The translations under genes and the position numbers were made by a program. A stretch of 64,000 bases of DNA from Leucobacter rhizosphaerae (GTDB lineage Bacteria; Actinomycetota; Actinomycetes; Actinomycetales; Microbacteriaceae). A model generated the notes under the pieces. It ran no database searches. It was not told the DNA's origin and saw only the letters and a list, made by a program, of their open reading frames with translations. Positions 43,988-51,796 of the stretch are shown piece after piece. How positions within the stretch are numbered: the first letter of the stretch is position 1; every line of letters starts with the position of its first letter. The stretch is taken from positions 2,046,001 through 2,110,000 of the forward strand of contig NZ_CP095043.1 in the NCBI RefSeq assembly GCF_022919175.1, written 5' to 3'.

Positions 43988-44665
43988 TCAGGCCCCGACG
44001 CGGTCCGCGACCCCAGCCAGCGTGTCCACCCAGGCGTTCACCCCGACGATGTCGGGATCGAAGCCGCGGTCGATGTAGGCCTGGTTCGTGATCCCGAGCT
44101 GTTGCCCCGGGAGCCAGTCGAACCACAGGTGGGCCGAGACGTGCAGCAGGTCCTGCGGCTGCGCGTCCAGCTGGTCGAACATGTAGTGGAACGCGGCGTA
44201 GTTCGGCTTATAGGCCTGCCCCTGCTCCGCGGTGAAGACTCGATGGAAATCGACGCCGAGCTTCTCGACGTTGCGCATCACCAGCGCGTCGCAGTGGTTC
44301 GTGTAGATGACGAGCGGGTACTTCGCCGCCAGGCGCTGCAGCGGCTCGACGACGTCCGCGTGCGGGCCCCAGGTGCCGAGCGCGTCCATCAGGGTGTCGA
44401 CGTCGCTCTGCTTGAACTGGATCTTCCATGTGTTGCAGGTGCGCTGCCACGAGTCGCGGACGAGCTGCGGGTAGATCTTGTAGTCCCCCATCACCTCGGC
44501 GTCGCGGAAGATGCTGAAGTCGTGCGCGAAGCGCGGCGCGGCCTCCTCGCCGACGACGTCGCGGACGAGGCGCTGCGAGGTCTCGCGCCACTCGAGTTTG
44601 ATCAGGGTGCCGAGCATGTCGAAGCTGATGTACTTCGGGCTCAGCGGGGCGAGGGAGTCGGGCAT
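43988..44665 (-). CDS. HAD-superfamily hydrolase, haloacid dehalogenase type II-like (copy 2)
   Basis: A 225-residue paralogue of the HAD gene at 39.7 kb. The nucleophile is Asp16 in PKYISFDMLGTLI, motif II is VIYTNHCD, motif III is QAYKPNYAAFHYMF, and HVSAHLWFDWLPGQQLGITN precedes motif IV. Motif II has Tyr-Thr-Asn where dehalogenases have Ser-Asn, so dehalogenation is doubtful. AAAGGAACC precedes the ATG. It is the last gene of the minus-strand operon that starts at 47.1 kb. Confidence 0.78.
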   Translation of the reverse strand: MPDSLAPLSPKYISFDMLGTLIKLEWRETSQRLVRDVVGEEAAPRFAHDFSIFRDAEVMGDYKIYPQLVRDSWQRTCNTWKIQFKQSDVDTLMDALGTWGPHADVVEPLQRLAAKYPLVIYTNHCDALVMRNVEKLGVDFHRVFTAEQGQAYKPNYAAFHYMFDQLDAQPQDLLHVSAHLWFDWLPGQQLGITNQAYIDRGFDPDIVGVNAWVDTLAGVADRVGA

Positions 44666-44720
44666 TCGGGTTCCTTTCGGTTGGGCGTCACTCGGAGGGT
44701 GGGCGGGGGTCGGAGGTCGC

Positions 44721-45473
44721 TCAGGCCGCGGTGTAGCCGCCGTCGATCGGCAGCACGGCGCCCGTGATGTAGGACGCCGCGGGCGAGGCCAGGAAGTAGA
44801 CGGGCTCTGCGATCTCGCCGGGCGTGGCGAGGCGCCCGAGCGGGATCGTCGCGGCCCGCTGCGCTGTGTAGGCCTCGGGATCAGGGCGGCGCGAGAACGA
44901 ATCGGTGATCTTGGGCGTGAGCGTCAGCCCGGGCGCTGCGACGTTCACCCGGATCCCCTGCGGCGCGAGTTCGACCGCGGCGGCCCGGGCGAACATGATG
45001 AGCCCGCCCTTCGCGGCGGAGTAGAGCACCTGCCCCGGGATCCCGACCATGCCGAGCCGGGAGCTCACGCACACGATCGAGCCGCGCTCACGGCTCATGA
45101 CCGGGGTCGCGTGCTTCACGACCGTGAAGACGCTCAGCAGATTCGCGTCGAGCACCTGCGCCGCATCGGCGACGGGCATCTCCGTGAGCGCCCCGTCCTT
45201 CTGCAGGCCGTGGCAGAGCACCAGGGCGTCGATCTCCCCGAACGTCCCGGCAGCCTCCGCGACGAGCTGCCGCACGAAGCCCTCGTCGCCGAGGTCTCCC
45301 GCGAGGTAGCGCTCTCCCGGACGCAGCGAGTCGGGCGCCTCGGGTCGGCGCCCGGTCAGCAGCACGCGATCACCGGCATCGCGGAAGCGCTCGGCGATGG
45401 CCTCACCGATGCCGCTCGACGCCCCGGTGATCACCACCCGGAGGGGAGCGTCCGGACGTGCGGGCCCGCTCAC
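44721..45473 (-). CDS. Short-chain dehydrogenase/reductase
   Basis: A 250-residue classical SDR. TGASSGIG is at 16-23, SS at 137-138, and the catalytic YSAAK has Tyr151 and Lys155. The C-terminal PIDGGYTA is typical of 3-oxoacyl-reductase-like SDRs. The GTG start overlaps the RidA stop (GTGA), so it is coupled. It would oxidise or reduce a hydroxy intermediate of the pathway. The substrate is unknown. Confidence 0.85.
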   Translation of the reverse strand: MSGPARPDAPLRVVITGASSGIGEAIAERFRDAGDRVLLTGRRPEAPDSLRPGERYLAGDLGDEGFVRQLVAEAAGTFGEIDALVLCHGLQKDGALTEMPVADAAQVLDANLLSVFTVVKHATPVMSRERGSIVCVSSRLGMVGIPGQVLYSAAKGGLIMFARAAAVELAPQGIRVNVAAPGLTLTPKITDSFSRRPDPEAYTAQRAATIPLGRLATPGEIAEPVYFLASPAASYITGAVLPIDGGYTAA

Positions 45474-45937
45474 GCGCGCGCCTCGACGATCAACTGCACC
45501 TCGACCGGACTGGTCCGCGGAAGCGCCGCGACTCCGAAGGCGGTCCGAGCGTGACGACCGTGCTCGCCCAGCACCGCAACGAGCAACTCGCTCCCCGCAT
45601 CGGCAACATTCGAGTGTCCTCCGAAGTCCGGGGTACTCGCGATGAAGGCGAGCATCTGCACGATGCGAAGATTGTCGAGCCCGCCCACGGCGTGCGTCGC
45701 GGTCGCGAGCGCGTTGATGGTCGCGATCCGCATGGATTCACGTGCGGTCGCCTCGTCGATGTTCGCGCCGACGGTGCCTGCCGCGAGCAGCTTCCCGTCG
45801 ATGTAGGGCATGTGGCCCGAGAGGTGGATGAGTCCGCTCGACACCGAGGCGCGCCAGTTCAGGTACTTCGGGTCGTCGATCACCTCGGGCAACTCGATGC
45901 CGAGCTCCGCGAGCACCGCTGCGGGGGAGTGTGTCAT
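45470..45937 (-). CDS. RidA-family enamine/imine deaminase
   Basis: A 155-residue YjgF/YER057c/UK114 protein. The substrate-binding arginine is Arg131 in RHARTAFGVAALP, followed by PVEVQLIVEARA. RidA proteins hydrolyse reactive 2-imino acids made by PLP dehydratases and FAD amine oxidases, both encoded here. It follows the DSD1-like gene (49-base gap) and is coupled to the SDR. This supports an imine-forming pathway. Confidence 0.87.
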   Translation of the reverse strand: MTHSPAAVLAELGIELPEVIDDPKYLNWRASVSSGLIHLSGHMPYIDGKLLAAGTVGANIDEATARESMRIATINALATATHAVGGLDNLRIVQMLAFIASTPDFGGHSNVADAGSELLVAVLGEHGRHARTAFGVAALPRTSPVEVQLIVEARA

Positions 45938-45986
45938 GGTCGTGTCCTTTCATGATGGTGCCCGCCGCCGGGCAGCGGCGCGGCGT

Positions 45987-47090
45987 TCAGTTGAGCTGCC
46001 CCCGGGCCTCGATGCTCCAGGTGCCGAGGTACCGCCCCCGGCGGTCGCTGAGGATCACCTCGTCGAAGCTGTTCATCACCGGGCAGACGTGGTGCGGCAC
46101 GATCGGCAGCACCTGCCCGGGCGCGGGTCGCGTACCGCCCTCGGGCAGGGTGAGGAAGCCGTGGTACTCGTTGAGCACCGTGAGCACCCCGTCCACCTCG
46201 GGCACCTGTCCGTAGCCGCGGTCGTAGTTGCCCTCGCGCGCGAGGGCCTTGGTGCCCGCGTCGACGATGACGTGGGCGTGCCCCTGGTCACTGACCACCG
46301 TCGTGGCCACGAAGAACCCGATCTCCTCGGCCGCGCAGTTGCCGAGCGCGAAGTTGTCGTGGTCGTTGAGCACGTACTCGCCGGGTCGCACCTCGGTGAT
46401 GACGTCGTGCGTGCTGAACGCAACGGTGGGGCTCGAACCGGCGCTCACCACCTCGGCGCGCACGCCGACCGCCGCGAGCGACTCGACGGCCTCGCCGAGC
46501 GCGCGGGCCTGATCCTCCGCCGCCGCCTCGCGCATCCCCGGCTTGCTGCCGTGCCCGGGATACGTGAAGACGCCGTCGACGCGCAGCCCGAGGTCGCGGG
46601 CGTACCGCGCGAGCTCGCCGGCCGCCGCGGGCTGCACCCCGGATCGCCCGGCACCGCTGTCGACCTCGATGACGAGTCCGATGCGCTGCGGCGCGTCGGC
46701 GAAGGCGTGCGCGACCGCGTCGGCCGCTGCGGAGTTCTCGATGCCGAGCCGGACCTCCGCGAGGTCGGCGACGGCCCGCAGCCGGTCGCCCTTCGTGCCG
46801 GTGGCGATGAGCGGGTACGCCAGGAAGATGTCGCCGAAGCCCGCGGCCGCGTAGACCTCGACCTCGCCGAGGGTCCCGGCCGTGATGCCGGTGGCGCCCG
46901 CGGCGAGCTGCCGCCGGCCGATCTCGATGCTCTTGTGCGTCTTCACGTGGGGCCGCAGCGCCTTGCCGTGCGCATCGGCGAACGCCTGCATGCGCAGGAT
47001 GTTCTCCTCCATCACGTCGAGCAGGAGCACGGGGGCGGGTGTGCTGAGCCGTTCCCCGAGCTGGTCGGCGATGAACTGGAACTGATGCAT
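45987..47090 (-). CDS. DSD1/D-threonine aldolase-like PLP enzyme
   Basis: A 367-residue fold-type III PLP enzyme (alanine-racemase-like barrel). Lys50 in RPHVKTHKS is the PLP lysine. His334 and Cys336 in PHHVCPVMNSFDEV match the zinc site of D-serine dehydratases and D-threonine aldolases. Family reactions include D-serine or D-threo-3-hydroxyaspartate dehydration and retro-aldol cleavage of D-3-hydroxy amino acids. GGAGGTCC precedes the ATG. It heads the operon with RidA, SDR and HAD under a motif-M promoter. Confidence 0.83.
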   Translation of the reverse strand: MHQFQFIADQLGERLSTPAPVLLLDVMEENILRMQAFADAHGKALRPHVKTHKSIEIGRRQLAAGATGITAGTLGEVEVYAAAGFGDIFLAYPLIATGTKGDRLRAVADLAEVRLGIENSAAADAVAHAFADAPQRIGLVIEVDSGAGRSGVQPAAAGELARYARDLGLRVDGVFTYPGHGSKPGMREAAAEDQARALGEAVESLAAVGVRAEVVSAGSSPTVAFSTHDVITEVRPGEYVLNDHDNFALGNCAAEEIGFFVATTVVSDQGHAHVIVDAGTKALAREGNYDRGYGQVPEVDGVLTVLNEYHGFLTLPEGGTRPAPGQVLPIVPHHVCPVMNSFDEVILSDRRGRYLGTWSIEARGQLN

Positions 47091-47129
47091 GGTGGACCTC
47101 CGGCGGCGCGATTCGAACGACTGCGGCCC

Positions 47130-47161
47130 ACTGTAGCATTTAGTTTCACATTGAATCAATA
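47130..47161 (-). promoter_or_regulatory. DSD1-like operon promoter with motif M, copy 4
   Basis: On the minus strand -35 TTGATT (47159-47154) and -10 TACAGT (47135-47130) are 18 bases apart. GTTTCACATTGAATCAA (47143-47159) overlaps the -35. It has the same architecture as copy 2. Confidence 0.74.
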
Positions 47162-47215
47162 GAGGATCGCGAACTGCCGGACTCGCAACTTCCGCCGGAA
47201 GCACCCCGGGCAGCA

Positions 47216-47268
47216 CGAAGCCGCGGTCCCGCCGCCACCGCAGAGGTGGACGCCGGATCGCGGCTTCG
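47216..47268. terminator. Terminator after the aldehyde dehydrogenase gene
   Basis: CGAAGCCGCGGTCC (47216-47229) pairs with GGATCGCGGCTTCG (47255-47268) with one wobble, and an inner CCACC/GGTGG stem adds a second branch. It lies 19 bases after the stop at 47288. Confidence 0.72.
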
Positions 47269-47287
47269 GTGGGTGTCGAGGAAGGGC

Positions 47288-48805
47288 CTAGAAGGCGCGG
47301 TTCAGGATCACGTTCTTCGGCTCGCTGAGCTCGCGCACGGCCTCGGCCACGCCCTCTCGACCGACGCCGGAGCGCTTCGAGCCGCCGAACGGCATGGCGT
47401 CGATCCGGAAGTCGCTCGTGTCGTTCACGAGCACACTGCCCATGTGCAGGCGGTCGACGGCGTGCATCGCGGTCCGCAGCGAGGCCGTGAACACTCCCGC
47501 CTGCAGACCGTACTCGGTGTCGTCCATGGCCTCGAGCGCCGCATCGACCTCGGTGAACGGCTCGATGAGCACCACCGGCCCGAAGACCTCCTCGCGGGAG
47601 ACGCGAGCGTCGCTCGGCACGTCGACGAGCACAGTTGGCCAGTAGAAGGCCCCCTCGCGGCGGCGGCCGGCGACAGCCCGGGCGCCGCCGGCGATCGCCT
47701 CCTCGACCCACTCCTCCACGCGGCGCGACTCGCGTTCCGCGATGAGCGGGCCGACGTCTGTCGAGGCGTCGCGCTTCGAGCCCACGACGAGGCGCTCGGC
47801 GCCCGCGGCGACCAGCGAGACGAGCCGCTCGTAGTGCGACGCGTGCACGAAGACGCGCTGCACCGAGAGGCAGTTCTGCCCGGCGACGCCGAAGGCGCCA
47901 TCGACGATCCCCTCGGCCGCGGACTCGACGTCGCCGTCCTCGCACACGAGCACCGCGTTGTTCCCGCCGAGCTCCATGAGCAGCTTCCGGGCACCGGCGA
48001 TGCGGGCGATCGTGTCGCCGGTCGACGGGCCGCCCGTGAAGCTCACGGCGGCGATCCGCGGGTCGCCCACGAGGGCCGAGCCCGCTTCGCGACCCGACGC
48101 GAGCACTGCCATGCGCTGCGCCGGCATGCCCGCCCGCAGCAGGATGTCGTGCAGCGCGAGCGCCGACAGCGGCGTGACCGCCGCGGGCTTCAGCACGATC
48201 GCGTTGCCGGCCAGCAGCCCCGGCCCGACCTTGTGCGCGACGAGGTTCATGGGATCGTTGAACGGCGTGATGGCGGCGACGACGCCGAGCGGCACGCGCC
48301 GGTAATAGCCGAACTTGCCCGCGCCGCGTGCGGTGTCCTCGAACGGCAGGGTCTCCCCCTCGAGGAGCGCCGCCGAGTGCGCCGAGATCTTGAGCGTTTC
48401 GGCCGTGCGCGCGACCTCGCGGGTCGCCTCGGTGATCGTCTTGCTGCCCTCGGACGAGATGATCCGGGCGAGCCGGGCACTCTCGGCGCGCACGAGGTCG
48501 GAGGCTCGCTCGAGCACCTCCCGGCGCTCCCAGAGCTCCCAGGTGTCCTCGCGCAGACTGCGCTGGACCCCGCCGACGGCGCGATCCATGTCGGCCGCCT
48601 GCGCCTCGTAGACCCGGGCGACGAGCGAGCCGTCCTCGGGGTCCGTCACCTCGAGGGTCAGCGGGCCCTGCAGCCACTCGCCGGCGACGTAGCCGCCACC
48701 CGGGATCCCGAGCCCGCGCAGCAGCTCGTCGGTGGCCTCGGCCGGAGCCGAATGGGCGCAGCAGGCGCACTCCGGCGTGCAGGAGGTCAGGGTCATCGTG
48801 TCCAT
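47288..48805 (-). CDS. Aldehyde dehydrogenase with Cys-rich N terminus
   Basis: A 505-residue aldehyde dehydrogenase. AAITPFNDPMNLVAHKVG, MELGGNNAVLV and the catalytic cysteine in AGQNCLSVQRV place it near sulfoacetaldehyde/phosphonoacetaldehyde dehydrogenases. The first 20 residues read TLTSCTPECACCAHS, with four cysteines, which is odd for the family and might bind a metal. GAGGAGC precedes the ATG. It follows the FAD oxidase gene by 19 bases, so it likely oxidises the aldehyde that oxidase releases. Confidence 0.84.
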   Translation of the reverse strand: MDTMTLTSCTPECACCAHSAPAEATDELLRGLGIPGGGYVAGEWLQGPLTLEVTDPEDGSLVARVYEAQAADMDRAVGGVQRSLREDTWELWERREVLERASDLVRAESARLARIISSEGSKTITEATREVARTAETLKISAHSAALLEGETLPFEDTARGAGKFGYYRRVPLGVVAAITPFNDPMNLVAHKVGPGLLAGNAIVLKPAAVTPLSALALHDILLRAGMPAQRMAVLASGREAGSALVGDPRIAAVSFTGGPSTGDTIARIAGARKLLMELGGNNAVLVCEDGDVESAAEGIVDGAFGVAGQNCLSVQRVFVHASHYERLVSLVAAGAERLVVGSKRDASTDVGPLIAERESRRVEEWVEEAIAGGARAVAGRRREGAFYWPTVLVDVPSDARVSREEVFGPVVLIEPFTEVDAALEAMDDTEYGLQAGVFTASLRTAMHAVDRLHMGSVLVNDTSDFRIDAMPFGGSKRSGVGREGVAEAVRELSEPKNVILNRAF

Positions 48806-48824
48806 TGCTCGCTCCTCGCTCGCG

Positions 48825-50108
48825 TTAACTCAGCTTGTCCTGCAGCGCGAAGAACGCGCCGCCCGCGCGCAGGTGCGCCCACGGGTTGCCGAAGTAGCCG
48901 GGGATCCACGGGTTCTTCAGGTCCCGCCAGATGTTGGCCTCGGGGTGGCCCTGCGCCACGTCGACCATCACCTTGCCCATGTAGTTCGCCATCTGCACGC
49001 CGTGGCCGTTGTAGCTGTGGCTGTAGAAGATGCCCTCGTGCTGCCCCGCATGCGTCATCATGTCCATCGAGATATCGACCAGACCGCCCCACATGTAGTC
49101 GATGCGCGCGTCGCGCAGCTGCGGGAAGACCTCCCGCATCGCCTTAGTGAGGATCTCGCCGCTCTCGCGGTCCTGCGAGGGGTCGCTCAGCGCGAATCGA
49201 GCGCGACCGCCGAAGAGCAGGCGGTTGTCGGGGGTGATGCGGAAGTAGTGGGTGAAGTTCACCATCGTCGATGTCATGCGACGGTTCGGCAGCAGCTCGT
49301 CGACGACCTCCTGCGGCAGCGGCTCGGTCACCACGATGAAACTGCCGACCGGAATGATCCGCCGCTGGTTCCAGCCGAACGGCTTGCCGGTGTAGCCGCT
49401 CGTGCCGAGGATCACCGAACCGGCCTTCACGTTGCCCCGCGAGGTCTTGAGGATGTGCATCGCGCCGCTGCCGATGCGCTCGACGTCGACGACCTCGGCC
49501 TGCTCGTGGATCGTCGCCCCGGCCTCGATCGCGAGGCGAGCGAGCTCGTGGCCGAACTTGCCGACGTGCATGCCCGCGCCGAGCTGATCCACCATGGCGC
49601 CGTAGTAGGCGTCGGATCCGATCTCGCTGCGGATGTTCGCGCGGTCGACCACGCTGACCGGCTGACCGACGAGCCGCTGCAGCTGCTCCGCGGTTCGCTG
49701 CATGCCGTCGAAGTGCTGTGGCTTCACCGCGAGGTTCATCTTGCCGGTGCGCGCGTAGTCGACGTCGAGCTGGTGCTCCTGCACCAGGTTCTCAATGAGG
49801 TCGATGGCTGCGTTGTATTCCTTGAAGTACGCGATGGCTCGCGGCTCCCCGTACCGCTTCACCGCACTCCCGAATCCGACCGCGAGGCCGGTGGTGGCCA
49901 TGCCGCCGTTGCGCCCCGACGCCCCCCAGTTCACGGTGTGGGCCTCGAGCACGGCGACCGACAGCCCCCGCTTGGCCGCGTGATACGCCGCCGAGAGGCC
50001 CGTGAAGCCGCCGCCCACGACGGCGATGTCGACCTCCTTCGGAATCTCGGTCTGGCTGTAGTCTCCACTCGGCGTCGAGGTGTCGAGCCAGTAGGAATGC
50101 ATCTTCAC
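48825..50108 (-). CDS. FAD-dependent amine oxidoreductase, gamma-glutamylputrescine oxidase (PuuB/OrdL) type
   Basis: A 427-residue DAO-family flavoprotein. It opens with HSYWLDTS, then the FAD motif VDIAVVGGGFTGLSAAYHAA and NWGASGRNGG, and ends with HSYNGHGVQMANYMGK. These are PuuB/OrdL signatures; such enzymes oxidise primary or secondary amines to aldehydes. The GTG at 50108 was chosen because GGAG lies nine bases upstream and longer frames run into a terminator. It is followed by the aldehyde dehydrogenase, giving an amine-to-acid pair. The glutamylation enzyme PuuA is not in the window. Confidence 0.82.
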   Translation of the reverse strand: MKMHSYWLDTSTPSGDYSQTEIPKEVDIAVVGGGFTGLSAAYHAAKRGLSVAVLEAHTVNWGASGRNGGMATTGLAVGFGSAVKRYGEPRAIAYFKEYNAAIDLIENLVQEHQLDVDYARTGKMNLAVKPQHFDGMQRTAEQLQRLVGQPVSVVDRANIRSEIGSDAYYGAMVDQLGAGMHVGKFGHELARLAIEAGATIHEQAEVVDVERIGSGAMHILKTSRGNVKAGSVILGTSGYTGKPFGWNQRRIIPVGSFIVVTEPLPQEVVDELLPNRRMTSTMVNFTHYFRITPDNRLLFGGRARFALSDPSQDRESGEILTKAMREVFPQLRDARIDYMWGGLVDISMDMMTHAGQHEGIFYSHSYNGHGVQMANYMGKVMVDVAQGHPEANIWRDLKNPWIPGYFGNPWAHLRAGGAFFALQDKLS

Positions 50109-50153
50109 GGTGGGGTGCTCCGGGTTCTCTCGGGGTGCGGGGTGGATCGGTCG

Positions 50154-50195
50154 CGCGGCCGGACGGCTCACGGGGAGGCGAGCCGTCCGGCCGCG
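50154..50195. terminator. Terminator after the ABC substrate-binding protein gene
   Basis: Perfect 16-base arms (50154-50169 and 50180-50195) with a ten-base loop, nine bases after the stop at 50204. It separates the transporter operon from the oxidase gene. Confidence 0.85.
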
Positions 50196-50203
50196 TCGAC
50201 GGC

Positions 50204-51721
50204 TTACTGGACGGGTGCGGTGAGCTCGGTGATCAGTCGACGCTCGAGCGGGTCGCGCTTCACGTCGGCGAAGGTGCCGGCCTCACCCTGCACGACACGG
50301 TCGTGCACGAGCGGGATCGCCGCATCGAGCTGCAGGATCGCCTCCTCCGCGGCGAGGGTCGCCTTCTGGCGGTCCTCACCGAGCGGCAGGGTCTGACCCT
50401 CCGCGACGAGGGCGTCGACCGCGGGGTCGCACAACCGCGACACGTTGTTGCCGCCCTCGCACGTGAAGTCCTGCGCGAAGAACGAGAGCGGGTCGCCCGT
50501 GTCGAGCAGCGTGTTGCGCGAGAAGACCACCGCGTCGAAGCCGCCGCTGAGCAGCTCGGTCTCCATGTTCGCGTACTCGCGCACGTCCTGGGTCACGACG
50601 AAGCCCGCGTCCTCCAGCTGCTTCTCGAGCTGCACGGCGATCTCCGGGAGCTCGGCGCGATCCGTGTAGGTCGCGAGTGTGATCTCCACTCCCGCGACGG
50701 TTCCCGGCGCGGTCGCGGACTCGACATCACCGCGCAGGTCCTCGGCCCACGGGATGGCCGGGCCGAGCAGGCCGACGGCGGGATCCGCGTGGCCCTCGTA
50801 GACGCTGTCGACGATCCCCGAGGGGTCGATCGCGGCACGGGCGGCCGCACGCACCGCAGGATCCGCGAACGGTCCGGATTCGGAGTTGAGCGCGAGGTAG
50901 GTCGTGCGGGTCTGCAGCACCTCGTGGGCCGTGTCCGCGTCGAGCAGGTCGATCTGGGACACCGGAATCGTCTCGGCGACGTCCGTCTCACCCGAGCGCA
51001 GGGATCCGGCGCGCGCCGTGCCGTCGGGCACGAACGACGCGTCGATGCCGGCGATCTTCGCGGGCTCGCCCCAGTAGTCGTCGAAGCGGTCGAGCGTGGC
51101 GGTGGTGCTGCCGTTGACGTCGGTGAGTACGAACGGTCCGGTACCGGTGCCGATCGGGGTGATGGTTCCGTCGTCCTTGTAGGCGGCGGCCGAGAGGATC
51201 GACAGCTGCGGGCTCGCGAGTCGGTTCGGGAGCAGCGGGTCGGGCACATCGGTCGTGATCGTGACCTCGTACTCACCGGTGGCCTCGGTCGTCAGAGCGA
51301 CGCCGGCCATCGCGCGCGGCGGAGTGGTGGAGGCCATGGCCTGATCGAGCGTGTTCTTCACGGCCTCGGCGTTGAACGGTGTGCCGTCGTGGAACGTCAC
51401 GTCGTCGCGGAGCGTGAAGGTCCAGGTCACATCGTCGACCTGCTCCCACTCGGTGGCGAGCATCGGATCGATCTCGATGTCGTCGTTGAGCTGCACGAGC
51501 GTTTCGCCCGTGCTCCAGCGGGACAGCTTGAACGCGTCGTCGCTGAAGGGGTTCATGTTGGCCTTCGGCGGCTGCATGAAGGCGACCTGGATGCGGGCGT
51601 CACCGTCGCCGCTCGCACCGCCGCTGCCGCCACCGCTGAAGCACCCGCTGAGCAGCAGCGCTGCCGCTCCGGTCAGAGCGATCGCGGCCGCGGCTCTGCG
51701 GCCAGTGTTCTTGCTCATCAT
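50204..51721 (-). CDS. ABC transporter substrate-binding lipoprotein (SBP family 5, peptide/nickel type)
   Basis: A 505-residue solute-binding protein. A signal peptide ends in the lipobox LLSGC, followed by a Gly/Ser linker. The family 5 signature WTFTLRDDVTFHDGTPFNAE is intact. It would capture a peptide, amine or opine-like compound outside the cell. GAAAGG precedes two adjacent ATGs; the first is used here. It is the last gene of the ABC operon, after fused permeases and fused ATPases. Confidence 0.9.
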   Translation of the reverse strand: MMSKNTGRRAAAAIALTGAAALLLSGCFSGGGSGGASGDGDARIQVAFMQPPKANMNPFSDDAFKLSRWSTGETLVQLNDDIEIDPMLATEWEQVDDVTWTFTLRDDVTFHDGTPFNAEAVKNTLDQAMASTTPPRAMAGVALTTEATGEYEVTITTDVPDPLLPNRLASPQLSILSAAAYKDDGTITPIGTGTGPFVLTDVNGSTTATLDRFDDYWGEPAKIAGIDASFVPDGTARAGSLRSGETDVAETIPVSQIDLLDADTAHEVLQTRTTYLALNSESGPFADPAVRAAARAAIDPSGIVDSVYEGHADPAVGLLGPAIPWAEDLRGDVESATAPGTVAGVEITLATYTDRAELPEIAVQLEKQLEDAGFVVTQDVREYANMETELLSGGFDAVVFSRNTLLDTGDPLSFFAQDFTCEGGNNVSRLCDPAVDALVAEGQTLPLGEDRQKATLAAEEAILQLDAAIPLVHDRVVQGEAGTFADVKRDPLERRLITELTAPVQ

Positions 51722-51796
51722 CGTCGTACCTTTCGTTGTGTGGATCGGGTGAGGACTCGTCGACGGGGTGATCGACGAGCGGGGGGATGTGGAGAT

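Noticed and set aside
39698..44665. Calling the HAD genes haloacid dehalogenases outright
   Set aside because: Copy 2 lacks the Ser-Asn motif, there is no haloacid importer nearby, and both belong to an amino-acid-type regulon.
41888..47090. The beta-hydroxyaspartate cycle
   Set aside because: The dehydratase and aldolase-like genes resemble BhcB and BhcC at family level, but the aminotransferase BhcA and iminosuccinate reductase BhcD are absent, and the regulator type differs.
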